Notes: generated by a model not told the origin, from the letters alone. A DNA stretch of 64,000 nt from Brachynemurus nebulosus (GCA_035578155.1 JAPWDM010000001.1:84228150-84292149); one strand, 5' to 3'; shown: positions 28,379-41,289, numbered from the stretch's first letter. A program made the numbers and translations.

Positions 28379-28859
28379 ATTCCCCAATTACGTGCCAACA
28401 AAAAAATAAAGTTGTCAAATTTTTTATTTTTTTTTCTGATATATTTAGTATTAAAACAAATAAAAATGACAATAAAAGTTTATGCACAGATTTAATTTTC
28501 ATTAAAAAATATTAAAACTTAATTTTTTATTTATAGAAAATTTAGGTTGTGTTAATATGATTTTATTGTTCCTCTTAGAAATTATATTATTTAGTAATAA
28601 ATAAATATGATAATTAAATTAAATTGTTTGTTTTTCTTTCTAGCATTTCCCTTTGCCCAAATTTAAAAAAAAAAAGAAAGGAAAATGGGTTATTTACTTA
28701 CTAAACGCAATGCTTAATATATTAAATTTTAATACTTTTTAACGGAAATTAAACGTGTCCCCCAATTTTTATCTACTTTTTTACTTGTTTTACTTGCAAA
28801 TCAATCAAGAAAAACAGAAAAAAACTACAAAATTTCGTTGGCACTTAATTTGGGAAATT
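28379..28859. mobile_element. MITE-like element with about 24 bp TIRs
   Basis: The left end ATTCCCCAATTACGTGCCAA and the right end, complement of ATTTCCCAAATTAAGTGCCA, are imperfect inverted repeats about 480 bases apart. No coding capacity. Lies inside the hAT-like element. Confidence 0.6.
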
Positions 28860-29307
28860 GCCGGTTTAATCTTTAATGAACATTAATATTATAAAAAATC
28901 GTTTTGTTAAGATAATATAATAAACCACCTAAAAACAAAAGAACTGAAAGGTGGATTATGGTTGTATGATCCATATAAGTAAATACTGTATTACAGGTTT
29001 GAATTTGAAAATAACAAAAAAAGGATTCCGAAAAATTACAAAATTGAAATTTAATTTTTTATCGCATCTCAATAACTAAATAATATAACCGATAAAAATA
29101 ATCTATAAATAATTGTTAGAAATAATCGACAGAAAATAATTGATAATAATAATCGAATGAAACATAGTCGATAAAAATAATCGACAAAAATAATCGGATG
29201 AAAATAATCGATAAAAATAATCGAATGATTAATCGATTATTACAATCACTCGATTAAAAATAATCGATTATTGAAATAATTCGATTATTCCCATCACTAA
29301 TTTTTAT

Positions 29308-31364
29308 TATATAATAATGCACTTTCTTTTAATGCATCTACATACATTTCGTATTGCTTCGGACTAGTTTTTCCGCATCTTTTTTTATTAATTCTTTCTA
29401 CTTTTATCAAATTGACAATTTCACAAGAACAGCAGATGAAATAATAAAACAAATTCGACTCAATACCGTATAGCAGTAACCGCAGTAACCATGAGCAAAT
29501 ATAATTTTTTTTGTAAAATTTAACCAAACATTTCAACAAAGTTGAATAAATATAGGTATACATATAATAAACAAAGATGAAATATATACACCGAACTCTA
29601 TTTCAGTGTGCTGTAGTCGAATGTGTATCTTCTTTATAACAAATTTGTACAATCTAATGAAAAAGGTTACTGAATACCAAATTCATAATATTCGTTATAT
29701 GACTCTAACGAAAACAATAGTTCGATATATAACGATCGTTAAAGATTTTTTTATAGAATAGCCCTGATAATGTATACAACACAAAACCGTCAATGTCAAC
29801 AATCGCATAACACTAACGAACATAACACTAACGACACTAACTGTCACTGACAGTGTTACCACACTGGTTTGACCAAAAGTTACGTTGGCATGCTTGAAGG
29901 TACATTTTCAACCCATTAGATCTCGCTCCTATTTAATGTACCTTTGTGGCAACACTGGTCACTGAGTAAATTACATACGTCGCTCATAGATGTCAAAATG
30001 GTTAGTAGTAATAAAATAAAAACATTCAAGATGGAGTTACAATTCTATCGAATTCCATAAAGTAATAATTTTTGGTATGTTAATAAATAATGACTTGGAA
30101 ATTTCAATTAAAACAAATAAGTAATAAAAATTTTAAGAAAATTCTGCTTAAAAGCTAAATTATGAAATTAATTGGAAATAAAAAAAAAATATTGTTTTAA
30201 TTTATCGGGAATCATGTCGTGGGCGCATGATATAGCGCTTACGGGCGCGGGGTTGGCCTCCACTGTTTTACACCAAGGGACTAAAGTGTGAGTTTTAATC
30301 CCGAGTGTGAAGTTGGATGCCAGAAGGCTTGTAAAGGCCCGAGGGCAACAAATCACACGAGGGATGAAAAAAAAACACTTTAGTCCTGTGGTCTATATAC
30401 TATTTTTTGCAATTCCGGGTAATTTAAAAATATATAAATTAAAAAAAAATTACTTAAATGTCATTCAAATTGTATGTAATAATATTCCATTAAGTATACT
30501 TTGGATAAATCAATCGAACTGTACAATACAAGTGTTTGTCTTTATCTACAAGTTTGAATTTGTTTATTATTTTGAATTACCTAGCAACGCTATTTAATTT
30601 AAGTTATATTTCTGTAAATTGTGCTTTCCGATTGGTTTAAAAGCGAAAGTAAAATAATTTTTTAGTCCCTTGGGACAAAGTGAATTTTTTAGACCCTTGG
30701 GACTAAAAGTGGCACTTTACTCCCTATTGTGAGGGACTAAATCATGTCTTTTAGTCCCGGAATTGCAAAAAAATATATTACATTTATTAAAAACTATCTG
30801 AAAAGAACCGATGAAAACATTTTTTATTAATGCAGTAAAAGTTCTTTTTTCTACTCCTGTTGAAGAACACACTCATTATATATCCGTTAATTGTTGAGAA
30901 AGTTAGGCATTATTCAAAGGTGTGGAGGAATGTTCATTACTCAATACCCTCTTGACCAATGAAATCACAGTATTAATCATTATTCCATGGGTTTGCTTTT
31001 GTTTTGTGTATATATGTATGTATCAAGTTTTAATTTAATATATATTTCCTAGTAACGTTCAAGTAAATAAAGTAGTTTATGTTTTGTTTTGATCGTTTTA
31101 TACATAATATTATACAAACTTTTAATGAAATTAGAAATAAATTAAAAATTTGATTTAAAATTTATATTCAATTTTATTTAAATCAAAAAGGAAAAAAGTC
31201 GTAGAGAAAATATCGTATTCTACTCGCTTGCAATGGCTATTACTCACTCAGATGCATTACGACACTCGCCTCACAAGCTCGGCTCGTGTCGCAATTTCAT
31301 CTTCGTGAGTAATAGCTATCATTACTAGCTCGTTGAATAATATACTATTGATAATACAGGTGCG
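29308..31364. other. Repeat-rich non-coding stretch
   Basis: No gene recognised. Around 30270-30380 and 30660-30760 there are several copies of GGGACTAAA/TTTAGTCCC in both orientations. ATTTTTTGCAATTCCGGG (about 30401) is inverted at about 30764, suggesting a foldback of roughly 380 bases. At 31215-31315 GCTATTACTCACT and GTGAGTAATAGC form the stem of another hairpin with CGACACTCG/CGTGTCG inside. Confidence 0.5.
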
Positions 31365-31850
31365 AGAAAAAATAGTATATTGTACAATAAGTGGGAAAAA
31401 TGACTTATTTCTCACGAGTATGAGTTTTTTGCGAAAGCTCGCAGGGCGAGTGCAACAATTCATATGAGTGAGAAATAAGGTTTTCCCACATATTTTACAC
31501 TATACATTTTCTACGAGAACATTTTTTTCGTAAAATTTACATTAATATTTATTTAAATAAATAGTAAAATTTTTTATTAATTTATGTCAGTTGTAAGATG
31601 TTCAAATTTTTGCCAATGCATACTTTGAAACTATGGAAACAAAAATCAATAACCAACATAATTATGTATGTATATTTTCAGAATTATTTTAATAGATTTT
31701 AAGTACAAAATAGTATACTGTTATTAAATTAAGGAAACAGCCTACTTTTTTATTATGTTAAGCCGTGGGAGATTATTTCGCACGCTATTCTCGCACGGTG
31801 TGGGCAACTGTTAATATTTACATATAGTTACCCGTGCGCAAAATGTTACT
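31365..31850. repeat. Dispersed repeat copy B (uninterrupted)
   Basis: Matches the outer parts of 16140-18000 in the same order and orientation without the two inserted elements, and so serves as the empty-site reference for them. Confidence 0.8.
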
Positions 31851-32835
31851 TTGCGAAACGTTACTTGTAGAAAAAATATATTTCGTAGTCTTCTTAAGAA
31901 AGAAAGGAATATATTTGTTATTCTTTTCAGATAATACTATTTATTACGGAATAGTAAATAGAAAAAAATATTTTTGCGCCATCGTGTATTTTCATGCACT
32001 TACCGACATTGTTGATAATACTAGTAAGTTACATTTCCCGAACGTTTGTTTATATCCATGGAAACCAAAAAATAACAATGCGGTAAGTAAAATAGGTGTG
32101 CGGTAAGTGAATACGAGAGCGGTAAGTAAAATTAACTCAAAAATGATTGTAATTATTTATTTATGTTGAAATTAGAAGTACAATTTGAACAATTAGGAAA
32201 ATTAATCGATTAATACGAGAATTTTCACTAGTTTGCACATTATTATTATTATTGTTGCTATTAAATTTGTCTTCATATTTTATTGACATTTCAAAAGGTT
32301 GTTCAATTTTCTGTGTTTTCATAATCTTTCTTTCATTTTACGAGAATAAATTTGCAGTCAATACTTAAATGCTTCATCAATTTCATTATTCTCTCTAATA
32401 TTATAGTTTAACAAACTATTTTCCTCAATTTTTTTAATAGAAAATTTAAAAAAATATTCACGCCAATATTGACACTTAATTTTTTATTTACAAATATAGT
32501 TGTCAAATGTCACTACAAGGATTCGTAGTTGCTATAAAAATTTATAATATTTATTCATGACATTCTATGTGACAATATAAAAATATAAATTTTACCTATA
32601 TTATCCGAATTTTATATTTTATTTAATATATTTATTCTTTAATTATTTTAAAGTAATCGTGCAAAAAATATTATATAACACACGATGCGTTAAGTGCCTT
32701 TATTGATCTCGAAAATTGCAAAAACTCGACCCTGCGGGTTTCGCTTTTGCAACATTTTCTCGATCAGTAGAAGCTTACCGAACTTATATACTAAAATACT
32801 ATTTCAGTTTTAGTGAATTTGGAAAACTCGAAATT
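31851..32835. other. AT-rich non-coding stretch
   Basis: No gene. Three copies of a GCGGTAAGTAAAAT-like phrase at 32075-32135. A palindromic block at 32706-32765 (ATCTCGAAAATTGCAAAA with complement TTTTGCAACATTTTCTCGAT). Confidence 0.5.
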
Positions 32836-32937
32836 CAGCTATTACGCCAGATGTCACGACGGTGGAACCTGAGCCCGGGACTATGGCAGAAATTTGTTTC
32901 GAGGTTCCTAGAATACGAAAATGATATTCACTTAGGA

Positions 32938-33022
<85 letters not shown>
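32836..33022. repeat. Left half of palindromic-family repeat plus (TA)n core
   Basis: 32836-32937 (GAGCCCGGGACTATGGCAGA, then GATATTCACTT) matches 53397-53500, which likewise runs into a (TA)n tract. Here the TA tract (32938-33022) is continued at 37413 on the other side of the Tc1 insertion. Confidence 0.75.
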
Positions 33023-33023
<1 letters not shown>

Positions 33024-33331
33024 TCCTCAAAACAAAATAAGGGCCACTTGAAAGTTTGTATTTTAAAACTGATTTATGTCGATCCACGTCAAAATAACTT
33101 TTCTAAATGACTGTTGTTATGATATTAAGTGGTTGAGTAAATGTTAACAGTTAGGTTTCAGTGATATTATTGTTGAGGGGAAGATTTAAACGTTTTTTTG
33201 TCTCGCACAGCGTCAAGTGGTTAGTTTTACTTATTTTTTTGAATTTGATTTTAAATCAGTTTGCGCTAGATTATTGATTGCTGAGGTTGTTTTTTGAAGT
33301 TTGGCGTGTTATTCAATCATTTATTTTTACA

Positions 33332-34357
33332 ATGCCGAGAATTCGACACCATATGGACAAAGCTACTGCTACCAGAGCCGTAACGATGATTGAGGGTGGT
33401 CAATCTCAACGTTCCGTGGCTCTGCAGTTGGGTTGTTCACGAAGGGCTATTCAAAATGTTTGGAATCGGTATCAGCAGACCGGTAGTGTAACCCGGCGCC
33501 GTGGCTCAGGAAGAGTTCGTGCTACCACTGCCCGTGAAGACCATTACATTCAACTGTGTGCACGACGTGAGCCGACTGTTACCGCAGGTACTCTGCAAAA
33601 TCGCTTACATCGATCTACTGGTACTGTTGTCAGTAATCAGACCATACGAAATCGTTTGCATGAAGACCAACAACGTTCAAGAAGACCAGTAATCCGTACC
33701 AGACTGACCGGAGCGCATCGTGCAAACCGTTTAAGATTTGCACGTGAACACCTTGAATGGGGCTTGGAGGAATGGCGTCACGTACTCTTCACGGATGAGT
33801 GCAAAGTGAAGTTTTTTAGTGATGATCGACGTGTAAGAGTGTGGAGAAGTGGGGAAAGGTTTTCTGATCGTCACATTCATGAACGCGACAGATTTGGCGG
33901 TCCTAATGTCATGGTCTGGGGTGGAATTAGTTTGCAAGGCAAAACTGAGCTTGTTTTCCTGAACGAGGGTACTGTAACGGCTCAAAGTTACATCGAACAG
34001 GTTGTCAGACCCCATGTGATCCCCTTTGCACAACGAGTGGCCGACGGATTTATCCTGATGCAGGATAATGCCCGAGCGCATACCGCTCGAGCGACGACAA
34101 CTGTCCTTAGAGAGGCTAATATACAGGTTTTACCGTGGCCTGCAAATAGCTCTGACTTGAACCCAATAGAACATCTTTGGGATCAATTAAAACGGCGAGT
34201 CAGAGCAGCCGGAGAGGATGTGCACACCCAACAACAACTGATTGATGTCTTGAGAAGATGTTGGGAGGAGATTCCTGATGAAACCGTTAGGCATCTTATT
34301 GAAAGCATGCCGAGGAGGCTTCAAGAATGTGTTTTAAAAAGGGGAGGGCATGCTTGA
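33332..34357 (+). CDS. Tc1-type transposase, DD34E, full-length
   Basis: A 341-residue transposase that cuts and pastes the Tc1 element at TA sites in the nucleus. I chose MPRIRHHMDK at 33332 over an in-frame ATG 18 codons upstream because the conserved N-terminus of this family starts there. Residues about 9-55 form the first helix-turn-helix (ATATRAVTMIEGGQSQRSVA..CSRRAIQNVW). GSGRVR (58-63) is a GRPR-like DNA-binding motif, and 70-125 the second HTH. Catalytic residues: D155 (VLFTDE), D245 (LMQDNARAHTA) and E280 (NPIEHLWD), with exactly 34 residues between the last two. The frame has no break and has the usual length, so this copy may still encode active protein. The TIRs lie just outside; the hAT insertion is downstream of the stop and does not interrupt the gene. 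Confidence 0.95.
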   Translation: MPRIRHHMDKATATRAVTMIEGGQSQRSVALQLGCSRRAIQNVWNRYQQTGSVTRRRGSGRVRATTAREDHYIQLCARREPTVTAGTLQNRLHRSTGTVVSNQTIRNRLHEDQQRSRRPVIRTRLTGAHRANRLRFAREHLEWGLEEWRHVLFTDECKVKFFSDDRRVRVWRSGERFSDRHIHERDRFGGPNVMVWGGISLQGKTELVFLNEGTVTAQSYIEQVVRPHVIPFAQRVADGFILMQDNARAHTARATTTVLREANIQVLPWPANSSDLNPIEHLWDQLKRRVRAAGEDVHTQQQLIDVLRRCWEEIPDETVRHLIESMPRRLQECVLKRGGHA

Positions 34358-34556
34358 TATTAAATCACCGAAAAGTTGCATAATGTGTGCTTTTACTCAA
34401 AGCGTGAACGTTTGTTGATGACTGTAAAAATGACTATAAAAATGATAAAATCCTAAAAAAATGTAATTATGGATTAATTTTTTATTTAATCTTATTAAAA
34501 TTAATTTTATTTAGTAAAAAATTATTTCCTTAATTAAATGTAAGCATACCTTATAC

Positions 34557-37341
34557 CAGGGGTGGCCACTACCTTTACCTTTGGGAGCCGCAATCCCATG
34601 AAGCTGATTCGGAGAGAGCCACCCCATTCTGAGATTGGTGGTTCACACAATGAATACACGTTTTACATTTTTATGAAACTAAGTATATTTATGACATAAG
34701 AATAAAAAAAAGTAATTGTAATATGTAAACATACTTTTTTTTTAGTTAGTACATGCATCATACCTAGGTATAGTTTTTCAATATTTAAATGAGATGACTT
34801 TTCAAGTACGGCAATAATCAGCAGTTTGTTTGCAGCATGTTACCTACTTATCTATATACATGCAAAAAGAAACCGTCGCTTTTAAAACAGGTAACAAATT
34901 TAAATACAATTGGAGTGAACATAGGGTGGTATTTGTTGTAAGCAATAAAATAATTTAACTTTTTGAAAGTTTATGGTCACTAATTACACCCTCTCGAAAA
35001 GTCATCCCAAAAATTGTTGGAAAAGGTATACCTAAAAGTTAATTTTGAGATGTACTTTTTCTTGTGTTCATTTTGGCCGTGAGCTGTTTGAAATCGGGCT
35101 TATAACTGGTGAGCGCAGTTTGCACGAGTTCAGTAAGTGTTCATCAGCTAGTTCAGATCGATACTTGGATTTAATAAACTTCATTGTTGAATACAAAGAC
35201 TCACAGGCGTAAGTAGTTCCAAAAATTGAAATCAGTCTCTTAGAACATTCTTTTGCTAGTGGATATTTCTCTGCTGGAACGTTTTTCCAAAATTCAACAG
35301 TGGAACCGCTAATTTTTTTCAGTCCTTTCAACTCTTCGTCTTCTTGCAGTTCAAGTATTTCTAACTCTACTGCTGCTACATCCTTTGTTATTGGAGATGA
35401 AAGAGGACAGTCATTACCTACAACATCAATAGCAATAGAGTTGTCTAGGAAGGAAAAAGTTTCAGTTTTCTCAAATCAGTGAATCTGTCATTGAATTCTT
35501 CAGCAAGACCGGTCAATTTACATAAATAATCTTTTATTTCAATCTGGACGTCATCGTCAATAAGGCTTTCAGAAGTTTTCTTTAAACATTTGAAATGAGC
35601 GAACGTTTTGGTCTCAAGATCTCTCTAAAAAAGTCCCAGTTTGCTATTAAAGCTAAATACACTCTGTGCTAAATTAGAAATAAGCTTCTCTCTACCTTGT
35701 AGTGACATGTTCAGCTGCTGCAAATGCTCAACAACATCTGTAAAAAAGCTTAAATCTAACAACCACTGTGGATCACCAAGTTCAGGAAAAGATTTTCCTT
35801 TTTCTTGCATAAATTGTTTAATGGGTTCAAGCAACTGAAAAAATCTGCCAAGAACATTGCTGACTGATAGCCATCTCACCAAGCAATACCAAGATACATC
35901 ATCAGGAAGGTCGTCATTATCCAGCTCTTCTATGAAGGATTTAAATTGTCTGTGTGTTTTATCACTTGAACGAATGTAGTTTACAACTTTAAGAACTACT
36001 TGCATAACTTGTGGGTACTGGAAATATTTTGCTGCTAGATGTTCTCTGTGAATGATACAATGTACAGGTACAAAAGGAGGATATGATTTGTCAGCATTTA
36101 AAAGCCCAATAAGTCTTTGTTTGTTTCCTGTCATTGACGATGCACCGTTGATAGCAATGCTAACAATATTCTCGATAGACACTGAGTTTTTTTTCAAAAC
36201 ATCATCCAGGGCTTCTTTAATGTCACAACCACGAACAGTATCCTTCAATGCAACTAGGTCTAAGAGCTCTTCCACGATTTCAAAGTCTTTTGATACATAT
36301 CTCACAAATATTGCTAACTGCAGTTTATCTTTAATATCGGTAGACTCGTCCAAGGCTAGACTTATTGCAGAACATTCCTTTATATTTTTGTAAATTATTC
36401 AATATGTCGCCACTAAGCGCAGAAACTCGTCTTTCCATTGTGTGCCTACTAGCGGGCATTTGATCCACTAATTTTTGCAGTTTCTTATTTTCGGGATCGA
36501 AAATAGAAATAACTAGTGCCATATTTTTCTTGATAAATTCCCCGTCAGTGTAAAGTTTCTTTGCTTTTGCGATGTTAAAAGCCAAGACAAAGCCAGCTTC
36601 GGTTGTCAAACCTGATTCTTTGGTAAAAACTGACATAACCATACTCTGACCATGTAATTTTTCCTTTAGTGATTTCACTTTGGTTTTCCTTAACTCAGAA
36701 CCGATAGGAAATTTTGTTTTGAATTCACTGTGGTTAGTGTCATGGTGGCGTTTAGGTTACTGCCCTTGAACTGAGACAACGTCATCTGACATAAAAGACA
36801 CATTGGCTTTCCGTTTCTCTCTACAGACATGAATTCTTCCTCCCATTCCGTGTTAAAAGCTCCATGCTCCTCTCCATATTTACGCTTCCTGGACACCATC
36901 GTACTGTCCACAATTAACACAACTTGGCTGGTTTTAACAACGCAACTGCACAGGTAAAAAAATAAAAACAAGACAGCACCTACTAGTTCTGTTACTGGCT
37001 TAATACTGACACAGGCAAGACAACAACTCGGGGCGAGAGAGAGAGACACCCCCTCTCCTCTCCATTGTTGGCGCTGCAGACGCTGTCTCAACTTTGAGAT
37101 ACGAGTTAAGATGACGATCTTTTTTATGTAGGTATGTACCTACATACTTTACTCAAAAGTTATCGGAAATATTGTTTTTCTTGTTGAAAAAGATCATTTG
37201 ATTTTTTTTGTGCGAAATTTTAGATTTTTTTCTTATTTCAAATAAACCTATCAAAACAAATTTTCGAGATGCATTAAAGAGCCGCACAAGATCAACTCGC
37301 GAGCCGCAAGCGGCTCGCGAGCCACGTTATGGCCACCCCTG
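34557..37341. mobile_element. hAT transposon, 2.8 kb, with perfect 8 bp target duplication
   Basis: Ends CAGGGGTGGCCA (left) and TGGCCACCCCTG (right) are perfect inverted repeats. CCTTATAC flanks both sides (34549-34556 and 37342-37349). It carries a hAT transposase on the minus strand and sits within the 3' part of the Tc1 element. Near the right end GCCGCAAGCGGC-type palindromic repeats are present (about 37295-37320). Confidence 0.97.
35068..36899 (-). pseudogene. hAT transposase, GTF2IRD2/SCAND3-like type, frameshifted
   Basis: Minus-strand transposase of the hAT element. The likely start MVSRKRKYGEEHGAF is at 36899. A zinc-finger-like N-terminus follows (EWEEEFMSVERNGKPMCLLC), interrupted by a frameshift after FKGSNLNA. 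36678-36331 continues with SGLTTEAGFVLAFNIAKAKK, then another shift. 36353-35625 is the catalytic core (DESTDIKDKLQLAIFVRYVS, VHCIIHREHLAAK, VRWLSVSNVLGRFF). 35331-35068 is the C-terminal dimerisation part (FGTTYACESLYSTMKFIKSK). Missing continuity at 36690, 36340, 35625 and about 35480 means no full transposase is made. The termini and target duplication are nevertheless intact, so the element could have been moved by enzyme from another copy. Confidence 0.88.
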
Positions 37342-37411
37342 CCTTATACTGTAACTTATATAAAAATAAACTTATGCAGCAAAACATGAGTGGCCCTTAT
37401 TTTGTTTTGAG

Positions 37412-37800
<389 letters not shown>

Positions 37801-38214
37801 AGTATTTTTCGAGAAAATTGTAATTATTCACATTTGGCCCACTTTACTCTCTTTGTCAGTGTAATAAGTAATTTATATTTCTGTCTCAATTCATTATAAA
37901 AATATGGAGAACTCGTTTTTTTTAGGATTTTTTACGAAAACAATTGATATCTATTCACATGTATGTATACTATTAATTGTATTATAATAAACAAAGTTCT
38001 GTCCCATGTTAATTGCATTATAATTAACATAGCTCTGTCTCAAGTTGAAAAATTAAAATTAAGAAGATTTTTTAAGCTTATGTAATGAAGATATTTTTTT
38101 TTATTGAATTTTAAATAAACAAAAAATTGAAATTTATGTTATCATAATATAATATTATTAAATATAAAACAAAATAACATAATGTGTTCGTATGCACGGA
38201 AAAAAATTTTAAAT

Positions 38215-39640
38215 GGATCGATTTTGAAAATTTTTTCACTAATAATTATTAATATTAGAAAGTTAAACAATTTCACATGGATTTAAGGTATCTTATGTGA
38301 GATCGGTCAAGGTTTTGGGGACCTAAAAACGCCAAAAATTAATTACCCACTCGATTTTGAAAATTTTTTCACCGTTAGTAAGTTAAAATATTTGCATTAA
38401 TTAAGTAATTAAAGGATGTCCGCAAGAACCTTACGGACTGCCATAAGTTATACGAGATCCCTAGCACCCTTTTCTTACTGTTAGAGTACTAAAATTATTT
38501 TAGATGAATAAAGATTATGTTGTATGAGTTCCGCCAGGGTTTACTGATCCCATAATTGTAAAAATAATTTAACCGACCACTTTTGAAAATTTTTTCACTG
38601 TTACAGAGCTAAACTATTTTAAATAGACATAGATTACGTTATATAAGGTCCGCCAAGGTCCCAAAAGTGTCAAAAATAAACTAACCGACCGATTTTGAAA
38701 ATTTTTTACTGTTAGGGAGCTAAGCTATTTTAGATAGATATAGATTACGTTATGTAGGGTCCGCCAGGGTTCATGAGACCCAAAAGTGGTAAAAATAAAC
38801 TAACCAACCGATTTTGAAAACTTTTTCATTGTTAGAGAGCTAAACTATTTTAGATAGACATAAATTACGTTATGTAAGATCCGCCAGGGTCCATGGGACC
38901 CAAAAGTGTCAAAAATACAATAAGTGACCGATTTTGAAAATTTTTTCACTGTTACAGAGGTAAACAATTTTAGATGGATATAGCTTATATGTTGTATGAG
39001 GTCGGACAGGGTCCTGGGATCTTAAAAACGCGAAATAAACTAACCGACCGATTCTGAAAATTTTTTTACTCTTAGAGAGCTAAATTATTTTAGATAGATA
39101 TAGATTACGTTATGTAAGGTCCGACAGCGTCAGTGGGACCGAAGTGTCAAAAATAAAATAACTGATCGATTTTGAAAATTTTTTCACTATTACAGAGGTA
39201 AACTATTTTAGATAGGTACAGGTTGTGTTATCTGAGATCCACAACTGTCCTGCGGATGCAAATGCGGCGTAGAATGTTACACAACGGGTTTTGAAAATAC
39301 TTTTACTGTTAGAAAGGCAAAATATCCTATATATATATTACATAAAGTCCGCCTAGAATATACGGTCGACCTGATTTTTTAATGAGGTCCACCGGGATCT
39401 TGCAGATCCGAAAACGCCAGAAATAAGCTATCGAACCGATTCTGAAAATTTTCTCATTGCTAGAAAACTAAATTATTTTAGATGGATACAATTATTCTGC
39501 ACAAAGTCCATTCGGGTTCTTGGGTCCCAAAAATACCAAAATTAATTACCCAGCCGATTTTAAAAATTCTTTTACTCTTACAAAGCTAAACTATTTTAAA
39601 TGGGTACAGGTTTTAGATGAGATCCGCCAGTGCCCAATAT
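38215..39640. repeat. Minisatellite, about 118 bp unit, around 12 diverged copies
   Basis: Each unit has a GATTTTGAAAATTTTTTCACT block (near 38222, 38353, 38583, 38694, 38811, 38932, 39052, 39170, 39289, 39440 and 39556), then AGCTAAACTATTTTAGATAG, then GGTCCGCCAGGGT-like sequence. Spacing is mostly 111-130 bases. No ORF runs through it, so it is not a coding repeat. Confidence 0.88.
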
Positions 39641-39641
39641 T

Positions 39642-39687
39642 TGGAAATTTAGCTATGTTATGCAGATGCTGCGACAGGGGTATTTTA
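39642..39687. repeat. Terminus of palindromic family
   Basis: GGAAATTTAGCTATGTTATG followed by CAGATGCTGCGACAGGGGTA, matching the right end of 56012-56507. It immediately follows the minisatellite. Confidence 0.75.
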
Positions 39688-39968
39688 ATTGATTACTAAA
39701 TATTTGACATTAAAAAGTATTGCAAACATTTGTATTATAATTATACACATAGAATTCGCAAGTCAAAGTTATCATTCTGTATAATTTGTATTTAAAAAGA
39801 AAACGAAATATAATTGCATTTCTATCTGATCAAGGTGTATTATAAAAAGAACACTTGCTGTTATTGTAGTAAAGAAAAAACAAAATATAATATAAAAAAA
39901 AAAAAAAAATTGTTCGCAAGATGGATGAAATCTTTATTTTCTCCTTGTACGTTTGGAAGAATCTTGCT

Positions 39969-40814
39969 CAGGGTGTCCACAGCCCATCATAAAAAAAATC
40001 CCTGACTTTTCCCTGACTTTCCATGACTTTAGGTTCGATTTTCCGTGACCATTACTTTTTTGTTTCCCATTAATGGTTAGAAATATAAATGTCCAAACAC
40101 ACGATTTTTATTTAAATTTTAATACATACCTACATAATTTTTTATTTTATCGAATAGATACGTGTGAGACTGAAATTAAGGGATTGGGTAAAGCTAAATT
40201 AACTGCATAAAAAACTATTTAAACAAAATTATTATTTACGTATTGGCCCCGAATGCGGTAGTTGACACTATCGAAAACAAACTGCAAAATTATTTAAGGT
40301 ACTATTAATTAGCGAGTGAAGTTAAAAAAAAGACTCTTTTTAAATAATTTTTTTTAAGTGAAAAATTTATTTTTAGGGAAATTTTTTTACATATGGTAAT
40401 TTAGGATATATATTTTATAAAAAAAATTTTCCCTTTAATTGTAATTTTTTTCACTAGTACAGAGGGCGTTGAAGTTGACATAAAAAAAAATGACGTCACA
40501 AAAATGAAGGCTAGTGTTTTCAAATTCAAATAAACAATTAAAAATTAAAATACAATTTTATGTTACTTATTGAATTAATTCAAAGAAAATAAAAATATCC
40601 ATGAGTCTTTATTATAATTTACGTAATATATGTTCGTGAACATAATTGTGAACATAAACATTTTTCTTCATTTACAGTCATTGGGAAATATATTATCACC
40701 TATTTTCCCTGACTTTCCAGAACATTTCGTGAAATCCCGGATTTTCCCTGACGCCTAAGAGCTTCCCCGACTTTTCCCTGACCTTCCCTGACTTTCCAGA
40801 ATGTGGACACCCTG
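39969..40814. mobile_element. Non-autonomous TIR element with CCCTGACTTTCC arrays, copy 2
   Basis: Ends CAGGGTGTCCACA and TGTGGACACCCTG are perfect inverted repeats. TTGCT flanks both sides (39964-39968 and 40815-40819). Inward of each end lie repeats of CCCTGACTTTTCC/CCCTGACTTTCCATGAC. Same family as 8837-9393. Confidence 0.85.
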
Positions 40815-41289
40815 TTGCTTCAAACACCAGCAGTGGCGATAGCCACTTTTTAATCATTAATTCACGCTCATAAATAGTTGATTATGAAGTCACAAACACA
40901 GAAAAAAAGGATCATTAATTAATTGAAAAATGCGTAAAATAAAGGTAGCTCAAAAAATGATTGGAGAATATCTCAAAAACTAGACATGGTACGAATATAC
41001 AATACCCACTACTTACAAGCTATAAGTAAATAGGCAACAATTACAGCCATTTGTTTTAAGGGTACTGATATCGTATAACACAGTGCAATTAGAATAATTT
41101 CCTCATATTAAAACTATTGATGTAATAATCCGATTTAAAAATAATCGATAATCCGATTTTTTAAATAAGGTGCCATCCATACGTACGCATAGCTGGTCGG
41201 TAGAGGGTGGGGCGGGAGAGGGGGGGATATGTGCCTAGCGTGATGATGTGCGACGGTGGAACAGGTACCTAGGGTGTGCTTTTTGGACG
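40815..41289. other. AT-rich stretch with one G-rich patch
   Basis: No gene. 41190-41230 is a G-rich patch (GGTGGGGCGGGAGAGGGGGG), unusual for the window. Confidence 0.5.

Larger units (their letters stand above)
22462..29299. mobile_element. Non-coding hAT-like element with subterminal repeat arrays, hosting a gypsy element
   Basis: Termini TAGTGATGGGCATAATCGAA and TTCGATTATTCCCATCACTA are near-perfect inverted repeats. They are flanked by ATTTTTAT on both sides (22454-22461 and 29300-29307), a perfect 8 bp target duplication. Both ends carry dense repeats: CATTCGATTATT and ATATCTCGAGATAT on the left (22480-22620), and about a dozen AATAATCGAT(T/A) units on the right (29090-29290). Without the nested LTR element the unit is about 2.1 kb and shows no transposase, so it would need one from elsewhere. 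Confidence 0.88.

Noticed and set aside
32939..33022. Open frames through TA repeats giving Tyr-Ile runs (also at 37413, 44278, 53501, 56733 and 58279)
   Set aside because: They are translations of (TA)n microsatellites, which have no stops in two frames; no coding signal beyond that.
38215..39640. CRISPR-like array
   Set aside because: The units are 118 bp diverged tandem repeats in a eukaryotic genome, without short identical repeats and unique spacers.
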